Shown: positions 44,565-53,898, numbered from the stretch's first letter. The stretch: DNA of 64,000 nucleotides from an uncultured Flavobacteriaceae bacterium (GCA_947494565.1 CANLVG010000012.1:124001-188000); one strand, 5' to 3'. The notes: generated by a model from the sequence alone, not told the origin. Numbers and translations: made by a program.

Positions 44565-45584
44565 ATGACGTATACCAATCTCCTGTTTTTTTTCGCCACC
44601 CTAGGGGTCTTCAATGTTATCGTCATTGCTGCGATTCTTATCACAAGACGAAAAAATCGCGAGGTGTTCCAAATGGTTTTAGGACTTCTTCTTTTGAGTT
44701 TAGCCACGCGGGTCGGTGTTTCGTGTTTTTACTTTTTCGAGCGCATCATCCACCCGACCATCATACAGATCGGTATGACAGCCAACGTGCTATCAGGAGT
44801 GCTATTGTATGTACTTATGGGAACAGGAAAAAGGAAGCTCAGGGAAATAGATAAACAACAGCTATTTTTGGTACCCGTGTTGTTGCTTGCCTTTGGTCTG
44901 ATCTATCCTTTCTCGCAGCATTTTCAGGTTTGGGATTGGCGCATACGATTTGTTTTCCATGGAATTCTAACAGCCTACCTCATCGCGGCGGGATTACGAC
45001 TCAGAAATCAAGATGGTCAGCGTACTAGTGCTTATAGGCCACGGACAAAAAAACTGATTTATATCGTCTTTGTTTTGCAATGCTTATCCTTTGCAACATC
45101 CTTATTTGTCAACTACATTCTCGGTCCGGTCTTGTTCTCCCTGATTTTTTACGCGGCCTCCATCTACTATTTTTTTGGAATCGAACAAAACAGAAGAGAA
45201 GTTGCCGACCGGTACGCTAACAAGAAAATAGCTGCCAAAGAAGCAACCGCTCTACTCGCCAAAATGGATTTGTTGATTTACGAATCACACTTGTACACGA
45301 ACAAAAACCTGAAAGTGGCTGATTTGGCACGGCAGATGCAACTAGGCAGACATCAGCTTTCACAGCTTTTGAACGACAATTTGGGCATTGGTTTTTCAGA
45401 TTATATCAATCGTTTCAGAATAGAGAAATCAAAGGATTTGCTTTTGACAAAAAGAAACCTTTCCATCGAAGGGATAGGGTATGAATCCGGGTTCAATTCA
45501 AAATCAACCTTCTTCACCACTTTTAAGAAGTACACAGGCTTGACCCCAAAGCACTACATCGAGAAAAATTCAGTTCAAGATTAG
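44565..45584 (+). CDS. Membrane-bound AraC-family transcriptional regulator
   Basis: A 339-residue protein with an N-terminal membrane domain of about six or seven TM helices (residues 5-205) and a C-terminal AraC HTH (about 235-335): LKVADLARQMQLGRHQLSQLLND, then GYESGFNSKSTFFTTFKKYTGLTPKHY. This 7TM-HTH type is common in Bacteroidota. It lies upstream of an esterase and a cupin gene in the same direction, suggesting it controls them. Confidence 0.85.
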   Translation: MTYTNLLFFFATLGVFNVIVIAAILITRRKNREVFQMVLGLLLLSLATRVGVSCFYFFERIIHPTIIQIGMTANVLSGVLLYVLMGTGKRKLREIDKQQLFLVPVLLLAFGLIYPFSQHFQVWDWRIRFVFHGILTAYLIAAGLRLRNQDGQRTSAYRPRTKKLIYIVFVLQCLSFATSLFVNYILGPVLFSLIFYAASIYYFFGIEQNRREVADRYANKKIAAKEATALLAKMDLLIYESHLYTNKNLKVADLARQMQLGRHQLSQLLNDNLGIGFSDYINRFRIEKSKDLLLTKRNLSIEGIGYESGFNSKSTFFTTFKKYTGLTPKHYIEKNSVQD

Positions 45585-45695
45585 CATATCGAACTCTTTT
45601 TTCTAAGCTTTCCGTTTCCTGTCCTACAAAAAATAGTATCATTGAATAATGCGGATGATATCCTCAACAAAATGTAGATTTTTACTCCTGCCCCT

Positions 45696-46619
45696 ATGAA
45701 TTCAATAGTAAATTACACCCTATGCCTTTTTACATGCTTATCGATTACTTGCGCCTCTTCGCAAGCAACCGATAGGGGCCAAATCAAACAATTTTTAGAT
45801 GTAGACTATCTTGAACCGGCAATCCGAACTGATACGCTTCGTAGGTTGAATCTCTTTATTCCCCAAAAGCAGGAGCAGCCCCCCTTGTTCATATGGATAG
45901 GCGGGGGAGCTTGGTCGTATGGAAACAAGGATGAGGAAACCGATTTTGCCCTCAAATTGGCAGAAAAAGGAATAGCGGTAGCCTCTTTAGGGCATCGCTT
46001 GAGTCCTGCCATTTGGAGGGATCCTAAACTCAACAGCGGTGTTCAACACCCTGAGCATGCCAAGGATGTGACCAGTGCCATAGCTTGGCTCTGTGAAAAT
46101 AGTAAGGACTACGGCTTTGACAGCGAAAACACTTTCATTGGTGGATATTCATCGGGAGCGCACTTAGCGGCCTTGGTCAGTTTAGATGCCAAGTATCTTG
46201 AAAGTAAGGGCCTATCCCCAAAATTGATCAAGGGTATTATTCCTATTTCCGGGACCTACGACATTGTTGACTACCGAAATATATTTTTAAATGGGGATAG
46301 GCCCGAACTCGCCGTACAGCACGTGGAGGCCGTTTTTGGTCCTGATTACGAGAACTGGATGGACGGATCTCCGGTAAATTATTTGCAACACCTCTCCAGC
46401 CCTATTTTTCTCATCTGCGATAATAGCCTGTACAATTACACCAAGCTATTCGAAGATCGAATTCGAAAAACCGAATTTAGAAAAGTAACGGTACTGTATG
46501 CCTACGGCCTGTCGCACGGAGAACTATGGAGAAATCTTTCCCATTCCGAGCAAAGTATTTATCGGGAAGCTATCATAGGCTTTATTCAGGGACTATCCGA
46601 TAGCACCAAAAGCGATTGA
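45696..46619 (+). CDS. Secreted alpha/beta hydrolase (esterase-like)
   Basis: A 307-residue protein with a signal-like N-terminus (LCLFTCLSITCASSQA). The alpha/beta-hydrolase core has the oxyanion motif IWIGGGAW near 67, the nucleophile elbow GGYSSGAH near 150, and a probable acid/His pair in ICDNS and LSHGELW. These match carboxylesterase-type enzymes such as BD-FAE/HSL-like. Between the AraC regulator and the cupin gene, with short gaps. Substrate unknown. Confidence 0.8.
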   Translation: MNSIVNYTLCLFTCLSITCASSQATDRGQIKQFLDVDYLEPAIRTDTLRRLNLFIPQKQEQPPLFIWIGGGAWSYGNKDEETDFALKLAEKGIAVASLGHRLSPAIWRDPKLNSGVQHPEHAKDVTSAIAWLCENSKDYGFDSENTFIGGYSSGAHLAALVSLDAKYLESKGLSPKLIKGIIPISGTYDIVDYRNIFLNGDRPELAVQHVEAVFGPDYENWMDGSPVNYLQHLSSPIFLICDNSLYNYTKLFEDRIRKTEFRKVTVLYAYGLSHGELWRNLSHSEQSIYREAIIGFIQGLSDSTKSD

Positions 46620-46643
46620 AGAACCAAATAGTTTAATATCCCT

Positions 46644-47435
46644 ATGAAAAAAGCTTTAGTTTTCGTTACCCTATTCGTGTTGGGGTTCACTCCTGTAACC
46701 GGTCAGGAAACACCGGAGGAGCACAGCGCCGAGCCCATTCAGATCGACAAACAGCTACTATCAGGTATCGGTCTTCCCAAGATCAAACTCAAGGCGCACC
46801 CAGAACGGGAATTCTTCCAGAAAAGGGTGCATCGCGGCCAAGAACTGACCGTTTTCCTACTGTCAAGTGAAACCGCAAAGAACACCTTTGAAAATTTCCC
46901 TTTAGAAGAATTTGTCTATTTCATGAACGGCAGGGCCGATATAATGCCTTCCGATAGCTTGGGGTATTCCTTCTATCCTGGTGATTATATTGTTGTCCCC
47001 AAAGGTTTTAAGGGCGATTGGACCAATAATGGAGGGAATCGCTATCATCTTGAACTTTCGGTAATTTCAAACGAACGAAGTGATTCAGCGGTAACATCAC
47101 ACCGGAATAAACCCTTTGTTCTGAACAGAGATGTGCTTGCTGGCACTGATATAACGTCAATTGAAATCGACCCATATGTTGACGAACTTTATGCTGGTGT
47201 CGAACTGGAAATCAAACAGGTATCAGAAGTCCCAAAAGAGGAGGCGATAAGCTTTCTCGAAAAGGAACAATTTATACACATCCTCAGCGGCAAGCTTGTC
47301 CTTACGAGCTTTAGCGGCAAAGAGCATATTTTTTATGCAGGAGACTTTTTTATACTCCCAAAAACCTTTACCGGGATATGGCAAAGTTATGGGGCAGACC
47401 TCTTCAGAACACTTAGGGTCACTCAGAAAGGGTAG
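46644..47435 (+). CDS. Exported double-cupin protein
   Basis: A 263-residue protein with a signal peptide (MKKALVFVTLFVLGFTPVTGQ). Two cupin domains of the EutQ-like (cupin_3) kind are seen, at about 65-135 (EEFVYFMNGRADI, YPGDYIVVPKGFKGDW) and 205-260 (LSGKLVLTSF, AGDFFILPKTFTGIW). Metal ligands are poorly conserved. It follows the esterase gene by 24 bp and is probably co-transcribed. Confidence 0.78.
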   Translation: MKKALVFVTLFVLGFTPVTGQETPEEHSAEPIQIDKQLLSGIGLPKIKLKAHPEREFFQKRVHRGQELTVFLLSSETAKNTFENFPLEEFVYFMNGRADIMPSDSLGYSFYPGDYIVVPKGFKGDWTNNGGNRYHLELSVISNERSDSAVTSHRNKPFVLNRDVLAGTDITSIEIDPYVDELYAGVELEIKQVSEVPKEEAISFLEKEQFIHILSGKLVLTSFSGKEHIFYAGDFFILPKTFTGIWQSYGADLFRTLRVTQKG

Positions 47436-47527
47436 TTAGTGGATTAGCATTTGGTCATATCATTAACTAAAGAGCATCAACCTTTCAACAATAGTAATTC
47501 GCACAAGGAGTCAATATAGCAAATAAC

Positions 47528-48010
47528 TTATGGAACAAGATTCTTTTTCCCTTTAACGTTCAAGTCTAGTAAAAGCAAAATCGTCAGCGAAAAGACACTT
47601 ATCCAAACTATTGTGGGAATGTTCAGTACCTCAATTAACCACGTTGCGCTAAGAAGTGATATATCCGCAACATAAAGTAGGTTCAAAAAAAGTTCGTCAA
47701 GTAATAGAAAACTATAGCCTACTGCAAACAGGATTATTACAACCGTTCTCGTCTTTTTAGAGACCAAAGGCTCAAAATCAGTCGCCTGAAGGCGGTTTTC
47801 CAAGGCGTCCATTGTTTTCGTCGAAAAGTCATCACAAACTTCCGGGAGCACATTTCTTTTCAGATAATGCTCCAGTATCACATTCATCTCTTCAACCGGT
47901 GCAGCCTCTTCTTTTAAAAAGCTGATCACATTTTCCGTAAACTCTGGACTTGGGCCGTCTAGTCTAACAGACTGGATAAGTTCAATAAGGGGTTCGTCTT
48001 TTCGCTTCAT
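47528..48010 (-). CDS. Small membrane protein partner of the ECF sigma factor
   Basis: A 160-residue protein with two C-terminal TM helices (about 100-125 and 135-152) and a soluble N-terminus (MKRKDEPLIELIQSVRLDGPSPEF). The start at 48010 lies 1 bp after the sigma-factor stop, so translational coupling is likely; longer starts exist within the sigma gene. It occupies the position of an anti-sigma factor, but no anti-sigma zinc motif is visible. Function inferred from context only. Confidence 0.6.
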   Translation of the reverse strand: MKRKDEPLIELIQSVRLDGPSPEFTENVISFLKEEAAPVEEMNVILEHYLKRNVLPEVCDDFSTKTMDALENRLQATDFEPLVSKKTRTVVIILFAVGYSFLLLDELFLNLLYVADISLLSATWLIEVLNIPTIVWISVFSLTILLLLDLNVKGKKNLVP

Positions 48011-48011
48011 C

Positions 48012-48584
48012 TTAAAGTATGGAATTTGATTCATCCCGTAATATGATCTCAAGCTTTTTCCTTAACTTTTTCCGAGCTCGAAATAGCTTTACCTTGATAT
48101 TGGTTGTCGACAGGCTCGTGATGGCACTTATTTCTTGTATTGTATTTTCGTCAATGTAAAAGAAGGTGATTAAAAGTCCTTCCATAGGAGGTAACGAATC
48201 AATAGCTATTTTAATGAATTTTTGTTGCTCTCTGGTTTTAAAATCATCACTCTGCGAATTCGTAATGGTCTGAAATCGCTCTTCATCACTTAGCTCGATA
48301 CGTCTAGTGTCAATGGCATTCCCACGCTTGTGATATAATGCCGACCTATAGGCAATTGTGTACAGCCATGTAGAGAATTTAGAAGCTTTTTTAAAGTCTC
48401 CTATACGCTGATAAGCCTTTATAAAACTCTCCTGGGCTACATCCTCCGCATCGGCAGCATTGCCCAAAACTTTTAAAGCGACCGCATATACCATCTCTTT
48501 GTATTTTTCAACGAGATACGTAAATGCGACCAAATCCCCATCTCTAACTTTAGCTACACATTCTAGGTCCTTCTCAAAACTCAT
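48012..48584 (-). CDS. ECF-family RNA polymerase sigma factor
   Basis: A 190-residue sigma-70 factor of the extracytoplasmic function type. Region 2 has NAADAEDVAQESFIKAYQRI and the -10 binding part ASKFSTWLYTIAYRSA; region 4 contains PPMEGLLITFFYIDENTIQEISAI and TTNIKVKLFRARKKLRK, the -35 recognition helix. ATG 48584 is preferred to a TTG at 48602. It is divergent from a small DUF6249-like protein, a typical arrangement in Flavobacteria. Confidence 0.93.
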   Translation of the reverse strand: MSFEKDLECVAKVRDGDLVAFTYLVEKYKEMVYAVALKVLGNAADAEDVAQESFIKAYQRIGDFKKASKFSTWLYTIAYRSALYHKRGNAIDTRRIELSDEERFQTITNSQSDDFKTREQQKFIKIAIDSLPPMEGLLITFFYIDENTIQEISAITSLSTTNIKVKLFRARKKLRKKLEIILRDESNSIL

Positions 48585-48708
48585 CTTATCAATAAGATGC
48601 AACTCTTCACCTCTCGGTTACAGTTTTTACAGGATTAGTTTAAAAATAATTTTTATGGTTTTCTGTAACCTCAATCAGAATTCTTGCATCACATAGAAAA
48701 ACAAAGTG

Positions 48709-49044
48709 ATGAACGGAGACATTATTGTACCCATAACCTTTATAGCTGCCGTATTTGGCATTATTTATCTCTATCTTAAATCAAGACATCTTGAACGATT
48801 ACACATGATTGAAAAGGGGGTGTCCTCGAATTCGCTGTATAGCAAAACGAAAACACTGGCCGTAACCTTGAAAATCGGTATGCTATGCGTTGGTATCGGC
48901 GTCGGGATTCTGATGGGTTATCTCCTCAACTCTATAACAAGCGTGCAAGAGGGGGATGTGTTTTATTCCATCTTCTCATTTCTTTTTGGCGGATTGGCGC
49001 TGATTCTAAACTATAAAATCGAGAAAAACAGGATAGATAGGTAG
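48709..49044 (+). CDS. DUF6249-like small membrane protein
   Basis: A 111-residue protein with three hydrophobic segments (about 8-24, 53-75, 85-102) and a basic loop (KSRHLERLHMIEKG). Members of this family are found opposite ECF sigma factor genes in Flavobacteria, as here. It could be a target of the sigma factor. Function unknown. Confidence 0.65.
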   Translation: MNGDIIVPITFIAAVFGIIYLYLKSRHLERLHMIEKGVSSNSLYSKTKTLAVTLKIGMLCVGIGVGILMGYLLNSITSVQEGDVFYSIFSFLFGGLALILNYKIEKNRIDR

Positions 49045-49379
49045 TAGTAGGTAATAAACCGTTGCTACCCTATAGCATGTTACCGCCACTACAGCTGAAC
49101 GCCAAAACTGTTAAAGGGTTTAACCGTTCGGCAAGAACTATAACAACTCTTAAAAACGCAGGACGTAGCTGCTCTTGGTTTGGGCACTGTGTAGCACTCG
49201 AAATCGGCCCTTTACTATGCTGGCGGAGACGAAAACATCCATACAATAGTGGTCTTAGTATCAAAAAGAGGAATCATCATACGGGTCAATGGAGATAAAG
49301 GATATTTACTATAAAAAATTTATCCCAAATCCATTTGATGTCGGCGCCGAAATAATCACAAGAATTCAAACAACAAAAC
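49045..49379. other. 335-bp intergenic region
   Basis: No convincing gene on either strand. It has a near-palindrome AACTGTTAAA-GGG-TTTAACCGTT (about 49108-49130, one mismatch) and a more balanced base composition than its neighbours. No known element is recognised. Confidence 0.4.
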
Positions 49380-51098
49380 ATGAAAAGCAATCAATTTACA
49401 CCACTTCTTTTAACCATACTACTTGTCATACAAAACACAGTTTCAAATGCTCAAGACAAAAAAGACTTTAGTCAAGGCCATAAAGTAGTCAAACAAGAAA
49501 TCAATCATCTTTTTAAAGCTTGGAACACTAACAATACACCTGGAGCGGCCGTCGCTGTCATACTAGAAGACACTATCGTTTTTGAAGGTGCCTACGGATC
49601 CGCGAGCCTTGAATTTGGCATAAAAAACAGTTCCTCAACACTTTTTAACATTGCTTCAAATTCAAAACAATTTACGGCCTACGCCCTCTTACATTTGGTG
49701 GAAGAAGGAAAAGTAGATTTGGACGATGATATTAGAAAGTATATCCCGGAATTACCCGATTTCGGAGAAATGATCAAAGTGAAAACACTGGCGCAACATA
49801 CACATGGCATACGAGGTATCACCTATCTATTGGGAATGGCAGGTTGGAATATCGAGGATGTGATATCCAGAAAAGATGTTTTAAAACTACTCAGGCAACA
49901 AAAGGAGTTGAATTTTTCACCCGAGACGGATTTCTCATATAATAACTCGGGCTACATGCTATTGGCAGAATTAATTGAACGTGTATCAGGGAAACCTTTT
50001 CATCAATATCTCGATGAAATCATTTTTATACCCTTAGAGATGAAAAATACTGTCTTGTTTGAGGATAACCAGAAAATCATTCCCAATCTTGCCAGTCCCT
50101 ATTTTTTTGATGGCACAGGTTACAAAAAGGGAATCCGAAATTCAAAGGACATTGTCGGTAATACCGGTATACGCACGAGTATTGACGACTTATGCAAATG
50201 GGTCATCAATTTTGAGAAACCAAAAATAGGAAGTAAAGAATTATTGGATAAATTGGCTCATACGGCCGTTTTAAAAAATGGAGATACCTTGAACTACGCT
50301 TTTGGGCAGAAAGTATCTCAATACAATGGCAGAAAGGTTATAAGCCATGGAGGTGCTGATGCTGGTTATAGAAGTCAGGTTCTAAGATTTCCTGACCAAA
50401 AGCTGGCCATTATCGTGCTGACGAATGATGGATCTTTGAATGCTGATGAAGAGGCTTATGCTATTGCGGATATATATCTCGACAACAAAAAAATGCTTGA
50501 CGCCAATTCGTCAATTGACGTTGTCCAAAAACCTTTAAGGGCTATCGCCAAAGAAACACTAAAAAAATACGAGGGCAAATTTGAACTACAACCCGGTTTT
50601 ATATTGGAGTTCAATGAAAAAGAAGAGCAACTGTACATAACAGCAACTGGTCAGGGAACCTTTCCATTGGAAATGCTTAATGAAGAACAATTTCAAATTA
50701 GAAGAATTAGCGCCACAATTACTTTTGTCAAAAATGAGAACGGTGACGTTGATACGTTGACCTTTAATCGCAACGGTCAGGATTCTACTGGTAAAAGAAT
50801 AAGGTTTCATATGGACAATTCGAAGCTCCAAGAATATATCGGTATATACTATAGTCCGGAATTACGCACGTCTTATGAACTAAAAATTGAAAATGGAGTA
50901 CTGACCGCTATACATCAGCGGCAGGAAATCACACAATTATCACCTCTTACTAACCAAAAGTTTTCTGGAAATACCTGGTTTTTTGGATCATTAGAGTTTG
51001 ATATCGAAGAAGGTAGTGTTGTCGGTTTTAAAGTAAGCTCCGACAGAGTTCATAATTTAAGGTTCAACAAAGTTGATAAACCATTCCCCTTTTGGTAA
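49380..51098 (+). CDS. Serine hydrolase with beta-lactamase and C-terminal lipocalin-like domains
   Basis: A 572-residue exported protein: signal peptide (LLLTILLVIQNTVSNAQ), a class C beta-lactamase/DD-peptidase domain with SNSK (Ser near 98, Lys near 101), SYNN near 190 and SHGGADAGY near 325, and after about 390 a domain of beta strands (KKYEGKFELQPG, and later IGIYYSPELRTSYELKIENG). Such proteins are often described as serine hydrolases or D-aminopeptidase-like. It has no close neighbour and is the fourth SxxK protein in 16 kb. Confidence 0.85.
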   Translation: MKSNQFTPLLLTILLVIQNTVSNAQDKKDFSQGHKVVKQEINHLFKAWNTNNTPGAAVAVILEDTIVFEGAYGSASLEFGIKNSSSTLFNIASNSKQFTAYALLHLVEEGKVDLDDDIRKYIPELPDFGEMIKVKTLAQHTHGIRGITYLLGMAGWNIEDVISRKDVLKLLRQQKELNFSPETDFSYNNSGYMLLAELIERVSGKPFHQYLDEIIFIPLEMKNTVLFEDNQKIIPNLASPYFFDGTGYKKGIRNSKDIVGNTGIRTSIDDLCKWVINFEKPKIGSKELLDKLAHTAVLKNGDTLNYAFGQKVSQYNGRKVISHGGADAGYRSQVLRFPDQKLAIIVLTNDGSLNADEEAYAIADIYLDNKKMLDANSSIDVVQKPLRAIAKETLKKYEGKFELQPGFILEFNEKEEQLYITATGQGTFPLEMLNEEQFQIRRISATITFVKNENGDVDTLTFNRNGQDSTGKRIRFHMDNSKLQEYIGIYYSPELRTSYELKIENGVLTAIHQRQEITQLSPLTNQKFSGNTWFFGSLEFDIEEGSVVGFKVSSDRVHNLRFNKVDKPFPFW

Positions 51099-51375
51099 AC
51101 AAGTGCAAATTAGGAACGTGTTTTAGTTCTTATAATGTATGGAAATAAGAAAACTAAAATAGTGCCCTTGAACTCACTTTAACCTAAAGATAGTTTATAG
51201 AAAAAGTCCCCTGTGACCCAGAAGCCTTCCGAAGCCCAAATTGAGCGGAGCCGAAATGCACAGGTGGAGAGACTCCCCTCGACTGCGCTCGGGATAAACT
51301 TCTCGTCTCTCCCGAGTCGTCTTGAACATGTCACAAACAAAAAAACCTCTCACGAAGAGAGGTTTTTTAACCAAG
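51099..51375. other. Intergenic region with REP-like palindromic sequence and a tRNA-Leu 3' end remnant
   Basis: GAGCGGAGCCGA and TCGACTGCGCTC (about 51243-51289) form an imperfect 12-nt inverted repeat of a type common between flavobacterial genes. Between them, 51260-51275 reads like the tRNA-Leu 3' end (15 of 16 bases). A terminator lies at the right end. Confidence 0.5.
51340..51368 (-). terminator. Terminator for tRNA-Leu
   Basis: CCTCTC (51346-51351) pairs with GAGAGG (51357-51362) around ACGAA, with flanking A and T tracts, giving a T-run on the minus strand. It lies 8 bp from the tRNA 3' end. Confidence 0.75.
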
Positions 51376-51457
51376 TACAGGCGGAGAGACTCGAACTCTC
51401 ACACCTTGCGGCACTAGATCCTAAGTCTAGCGTGTCTACCAATTCCACCACGCCTGC
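51376..51457 (-). tRNA. tRNA-Leu (anticodon TAG)
   Basis: An 82-nt class II tRNA. The acceptor stem GCAGGCG pairs with CGCCTGT (one G-U). D-arm GGTGGAATTGGTAGACACG is typical for Leu. The anticodon loop CTTAGGA is on a perfect CTAGA/TCTAG stem; the T-arm contains GTTCGAGTC. It reads CUA (and other CUN) codons. No CCA is encoded. A terminator follows. Confidence 0.96.
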
Positions 51458-51625
51458 CTATCAACAGGTAAGCTTGCTTGTCCGGACATTATCCTTTCAA
51501 TACATTACCTACCTGCAAATCCCAATAAATCGGGGTGCAAATATAAAGCAAAAAATCAATTCTCTAAATAGTTACCCTTCAAAAGTTCTTTTTCTTAAAT
51601 TTAGTCCTGAAGTAAACTCTTTTTC

Positions 51626-53017
51626 ATGAACAGTCCGAAAGAATATATTGCCCAAAATAAAACCCGTTTTTTAAACGAACTTATTGAACTCCTAAAAATT
51701 CCGTCGGTTAGCGCCGACCCTGCATTTTCACAAGATGTTCTAAATACTTCGAAAGCTGTTAAAACAGCATTATTGGATGCCGGATGCGATACCGTTGAAA
51801 TCTATGAAACCGAAGGATATCCGATTGTTTACGGGGAAAAAATCATCGATGCGGCATTACCCACTGTATTGGTCTACGGGCATTATGACGTGCAACCTGC
51901 CGATCCCCTTGAGTTATGGGATTCACCTCCGTATGAACCCGTTATAAAAGAAACGGAAATTCATCCTGAAGGAGCGATTTTCGCTCGCGGTTCTTGCGAC
52001 GATAAGGGGCAAATGTACATGCATGTCAAGGCGCTGGAATATATGACCAAAACGGACCAACTACCGTGCAATGTGAAATTCATGATCGAAGGGGAAGAAG
52101 AAGTGGGTAGCGATAACTTGGGAATCTATGTCGCCAATAACAAGGAAAAATTGGCAAACGACATTATCTTAATTTCCGATACGGGAATGATTGCCAATGA
52201 TGTTCCTTCCATCACCACCGGTTTACGCGGATTGAGCTATGTTGAAGTGGAGGTGAAAGGCCCAAATCGTGACTTACATTCCGGACTATATGGCGGTGCG
52301 GTCGCCAACCCGATCAATATCTTGACCAAGATGATCGCGAGTCTACATGATGAAAACAATCATATTACCATACCCGGCTTTTACGATAAGGTAGAAGAGC
52401 TCTCGACCGAAGAGCGCGCTGAAATGGCCAAAGCTCCATTTTCGTTACAAGGTTATCAAGATGCTTTGGATATCGAATCGGTATACGGGGAAAAAGGATA
52501 TACGACCAACGAACGGAATTCCATTCGCCCTACCCTAGACGTAAATGGCATATGGGGCGGATACATTGGTGAAGGCGCTAAAACCGTCATTGCAAGTAAG
52601 GCCTATGCCAAAATATCAATGCGCTTGGTACCGCATCAAGATTGGGAAGAAATCACAACACTATTTCAGGTCCATTTTGAACAGTGTGCCCCAAAAGGTG
52701 TAAAAGTCAAGGTCACCCCACATCATGGAGGACAAGGCTATGTAACACCAATCGATACCGTAGGATATCAGGCAGCCTCAAAGGCCTACGAGACCACTTT
52801 TGGGAAAAAGCCTATTCCACAGCGTAGTGGAGGCAGCATACCTATTGTATCATTATTTGAGGAAGAACTCGGTAGTAAGACCATTTTGATGGGCTTTGGA
52901 CTGGACAGTGATGCCATTCACTCACCGAACGAGCATTTCGGCGTTTGGAACTACCTCAAAGGAATCGAGACCATTCCGTATTTCTATCACTTTTTTACGG
53001 AAATGAAAAAGAGTTAA
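51626..53017 (+). CDS. M20 family dipeptidase/carboxypeptidase
   Basis: A 463-residue di-zinc exopeptidase of the M20 family. GHYDVQPAD (His86) and ARGSCDDKGQ give the first metal site, IEGEEEVGS the catalytic Glu and bridging residues, and HSPNEHFG near the end another His. The long insertion domain between about 210 and 360 is the dimerisation/lid domain of carnosinase-like members. No signal peptide, so cytosolic. The substrate, a dipeptide, is inferred from the family. Confidence 0.9.
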   Translation: MNSPKEYIAQNKTRFLNELIELLKIPSVSADPAFSQDVLNTSKAVKTALLDAGCDTVEIYETEGYPIVYGEKIIDAALPTVLVYGHYDVQPADPLELWDSPPYEPVIKETEIHPEGAIFARGSCDDKGQMYMHVKALEYMTKTDQLPCNVKFMIEGEEEVGSDNLGIYVANNKEKLANDIILISDTGMIANDVPSITTGLRGLSYVEVEVKGPNRDLHSGLYGGAVANPINILTKMIASLHDENNHITIPGFYDKVEELSTEERAEMAKAPFSLQGYQDALDIESVYGEKGYTTNERNSIRPTLDVNGIWGGYIGEGAKTVIASKAYAKISMRLVPHQDWEEITTLFQVHFEQCAPKGVKVKVTPHHGGQGYVTPIDTVGYQAASKAYETTFGKKPIPQRSGGSIPIVSLFEEELGSKTILMGFGLDSDAIHSPNEHFGVWNYLKGIETIPYFYHFFTEMKKS

Positions 53018-53319
53018 GAAAAAGGACCGCTTCGCTTTTAGAGGTAAGACCTAAGACCTGATTTGGTTGAAGTTCAATATGGTCTCTGCTGTTAGCTGTG
53101 CCGCTTAGGCATCACACGTCACGCACCTTACCACCCACCCCGACTATATGGAAACCATAAGGCGAGAAACAAGACCGCTGTGCTCCCAGAAGTAAGATAC
53201 AAGACAACAGGTGAAGTTCAATTATTTTCTACTGTGAGCGGTCCGGCTTAGGCCGCTGACTTCGAGCATCGCGCAATCAACTCCTAACTCCTACCTCCTA
53301 CCTCCTAACTCCCAACCAA
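53018..53319. repeat. Intergenic region with degenerate direct repeats and a heptamer array
   Basis: Two copies of a roughly 65-bp unit are seen (53042-53110 and 53192-53253), each running from GTAAGA...AAGAC through TGAAGTTCAAT to (C)GGCTTAGGC. At 53281-53315 five 7-bp units (CTCCTAA/C, last CTCCCAA) are in tandem. No gene. These are typical low-complexity flavobacterial intergenic repeats. Confidence 0.6.
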
Positions 53320-53898
53320 TCAGATCTTTTTCACGTACTTGGTAATAATCACGATTTGTTGCGCACCCACCTTTCCTTCAATATATTCAGCGTTTTCACG
53401 ATCCACGGATATTCTTCTAACAGCCGTGCCTTGTTTGGCAACCATACTTGACCCTTTTACCTTCAGGTCCTTTATCAGCACTACACTATCTCCATTTTGC
53501 AAGACCACTCCGTTGACATCACGGTGTATGATAACATCATCGGCATCTTCGCCCTCTCCCATAGCTTGGGCCCACTTTAAGGTATCCTCCTCTAAATAGA
53601 TCATCTCCAGCAGATCTTGTGGCCATCCTTCCGATTTTAATCTATGGAGCATACGCCATGCAACGACCTTGACCGCCTCGTGTTCATTCCAGATACTATC
53701 ATTGAGACAACGCCAATGATTGGAATCCGTTGTATCAGGATTCTCTATTTGTCCGATACAGGTTGGGCAGCCCAAGAGGCTACCATCAAGACCTCCTGTT
53801 GAAACCGGGGGAACTTCATACACCCTTAAATCATCGGTAGCCGAACACAATTCACATTTAGACCCACTACGTTCTTTTAATTGCTCGGTTACACTCAT
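53320..53898 (-). CDS. PhnA/YjdM-like zinc-ribbon protein
   Basis: A 192-residue cytosolic protein with an N-terminal zinc ribbon (KCELCSATDD and LGCPTCIGQ) and a C-terminal SH3-like domain (VVLQNGDSVVLIKDLKVKGSS) as in PhnA-family proteins. The middle (NEHEAVKVVAWRMLHRL) is a spacer. The historical name links it to alkylphosphonate use, but in most bacteria the role is unproven. Monocistronic. Confidence 0.87.
   Translation of the reverse strand: MSVTEQLKERSGSKCELCSATDDLRVYEVPPVSTGGLDGSLLGCPTCIGQIENPDTTDSNHWRCLNDSIWNEHEAVKVVAWRMLHRLKSEGWPQDLLEMIYLEEDTLKWAQAMGEGEDADDVIIHRDVNGVVLQNGDSVVLIKDLKVKGSSMVAKQGTAVRRISVDRENAEYIEGKVGAQQIVIITKYVKKI

Noticed and set aside
49062-49298. A short frame in the gap before the fourth serine hydrolase
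   Set aside because: No similarity, no start context, and unusual composition; treated as non-coding.
51213-51629. A 138-codon frame before the M20 peptidase
   Set aside because: It runs through the REP-like palindrome, a terminator and tRNA-Leu on the opposite strand, and the product has no domain or signal.
53281-53315. Heptamer array as a possible CRISPR
   Set aside because: Units are 7 bp with no spacers and no cas genes are present.
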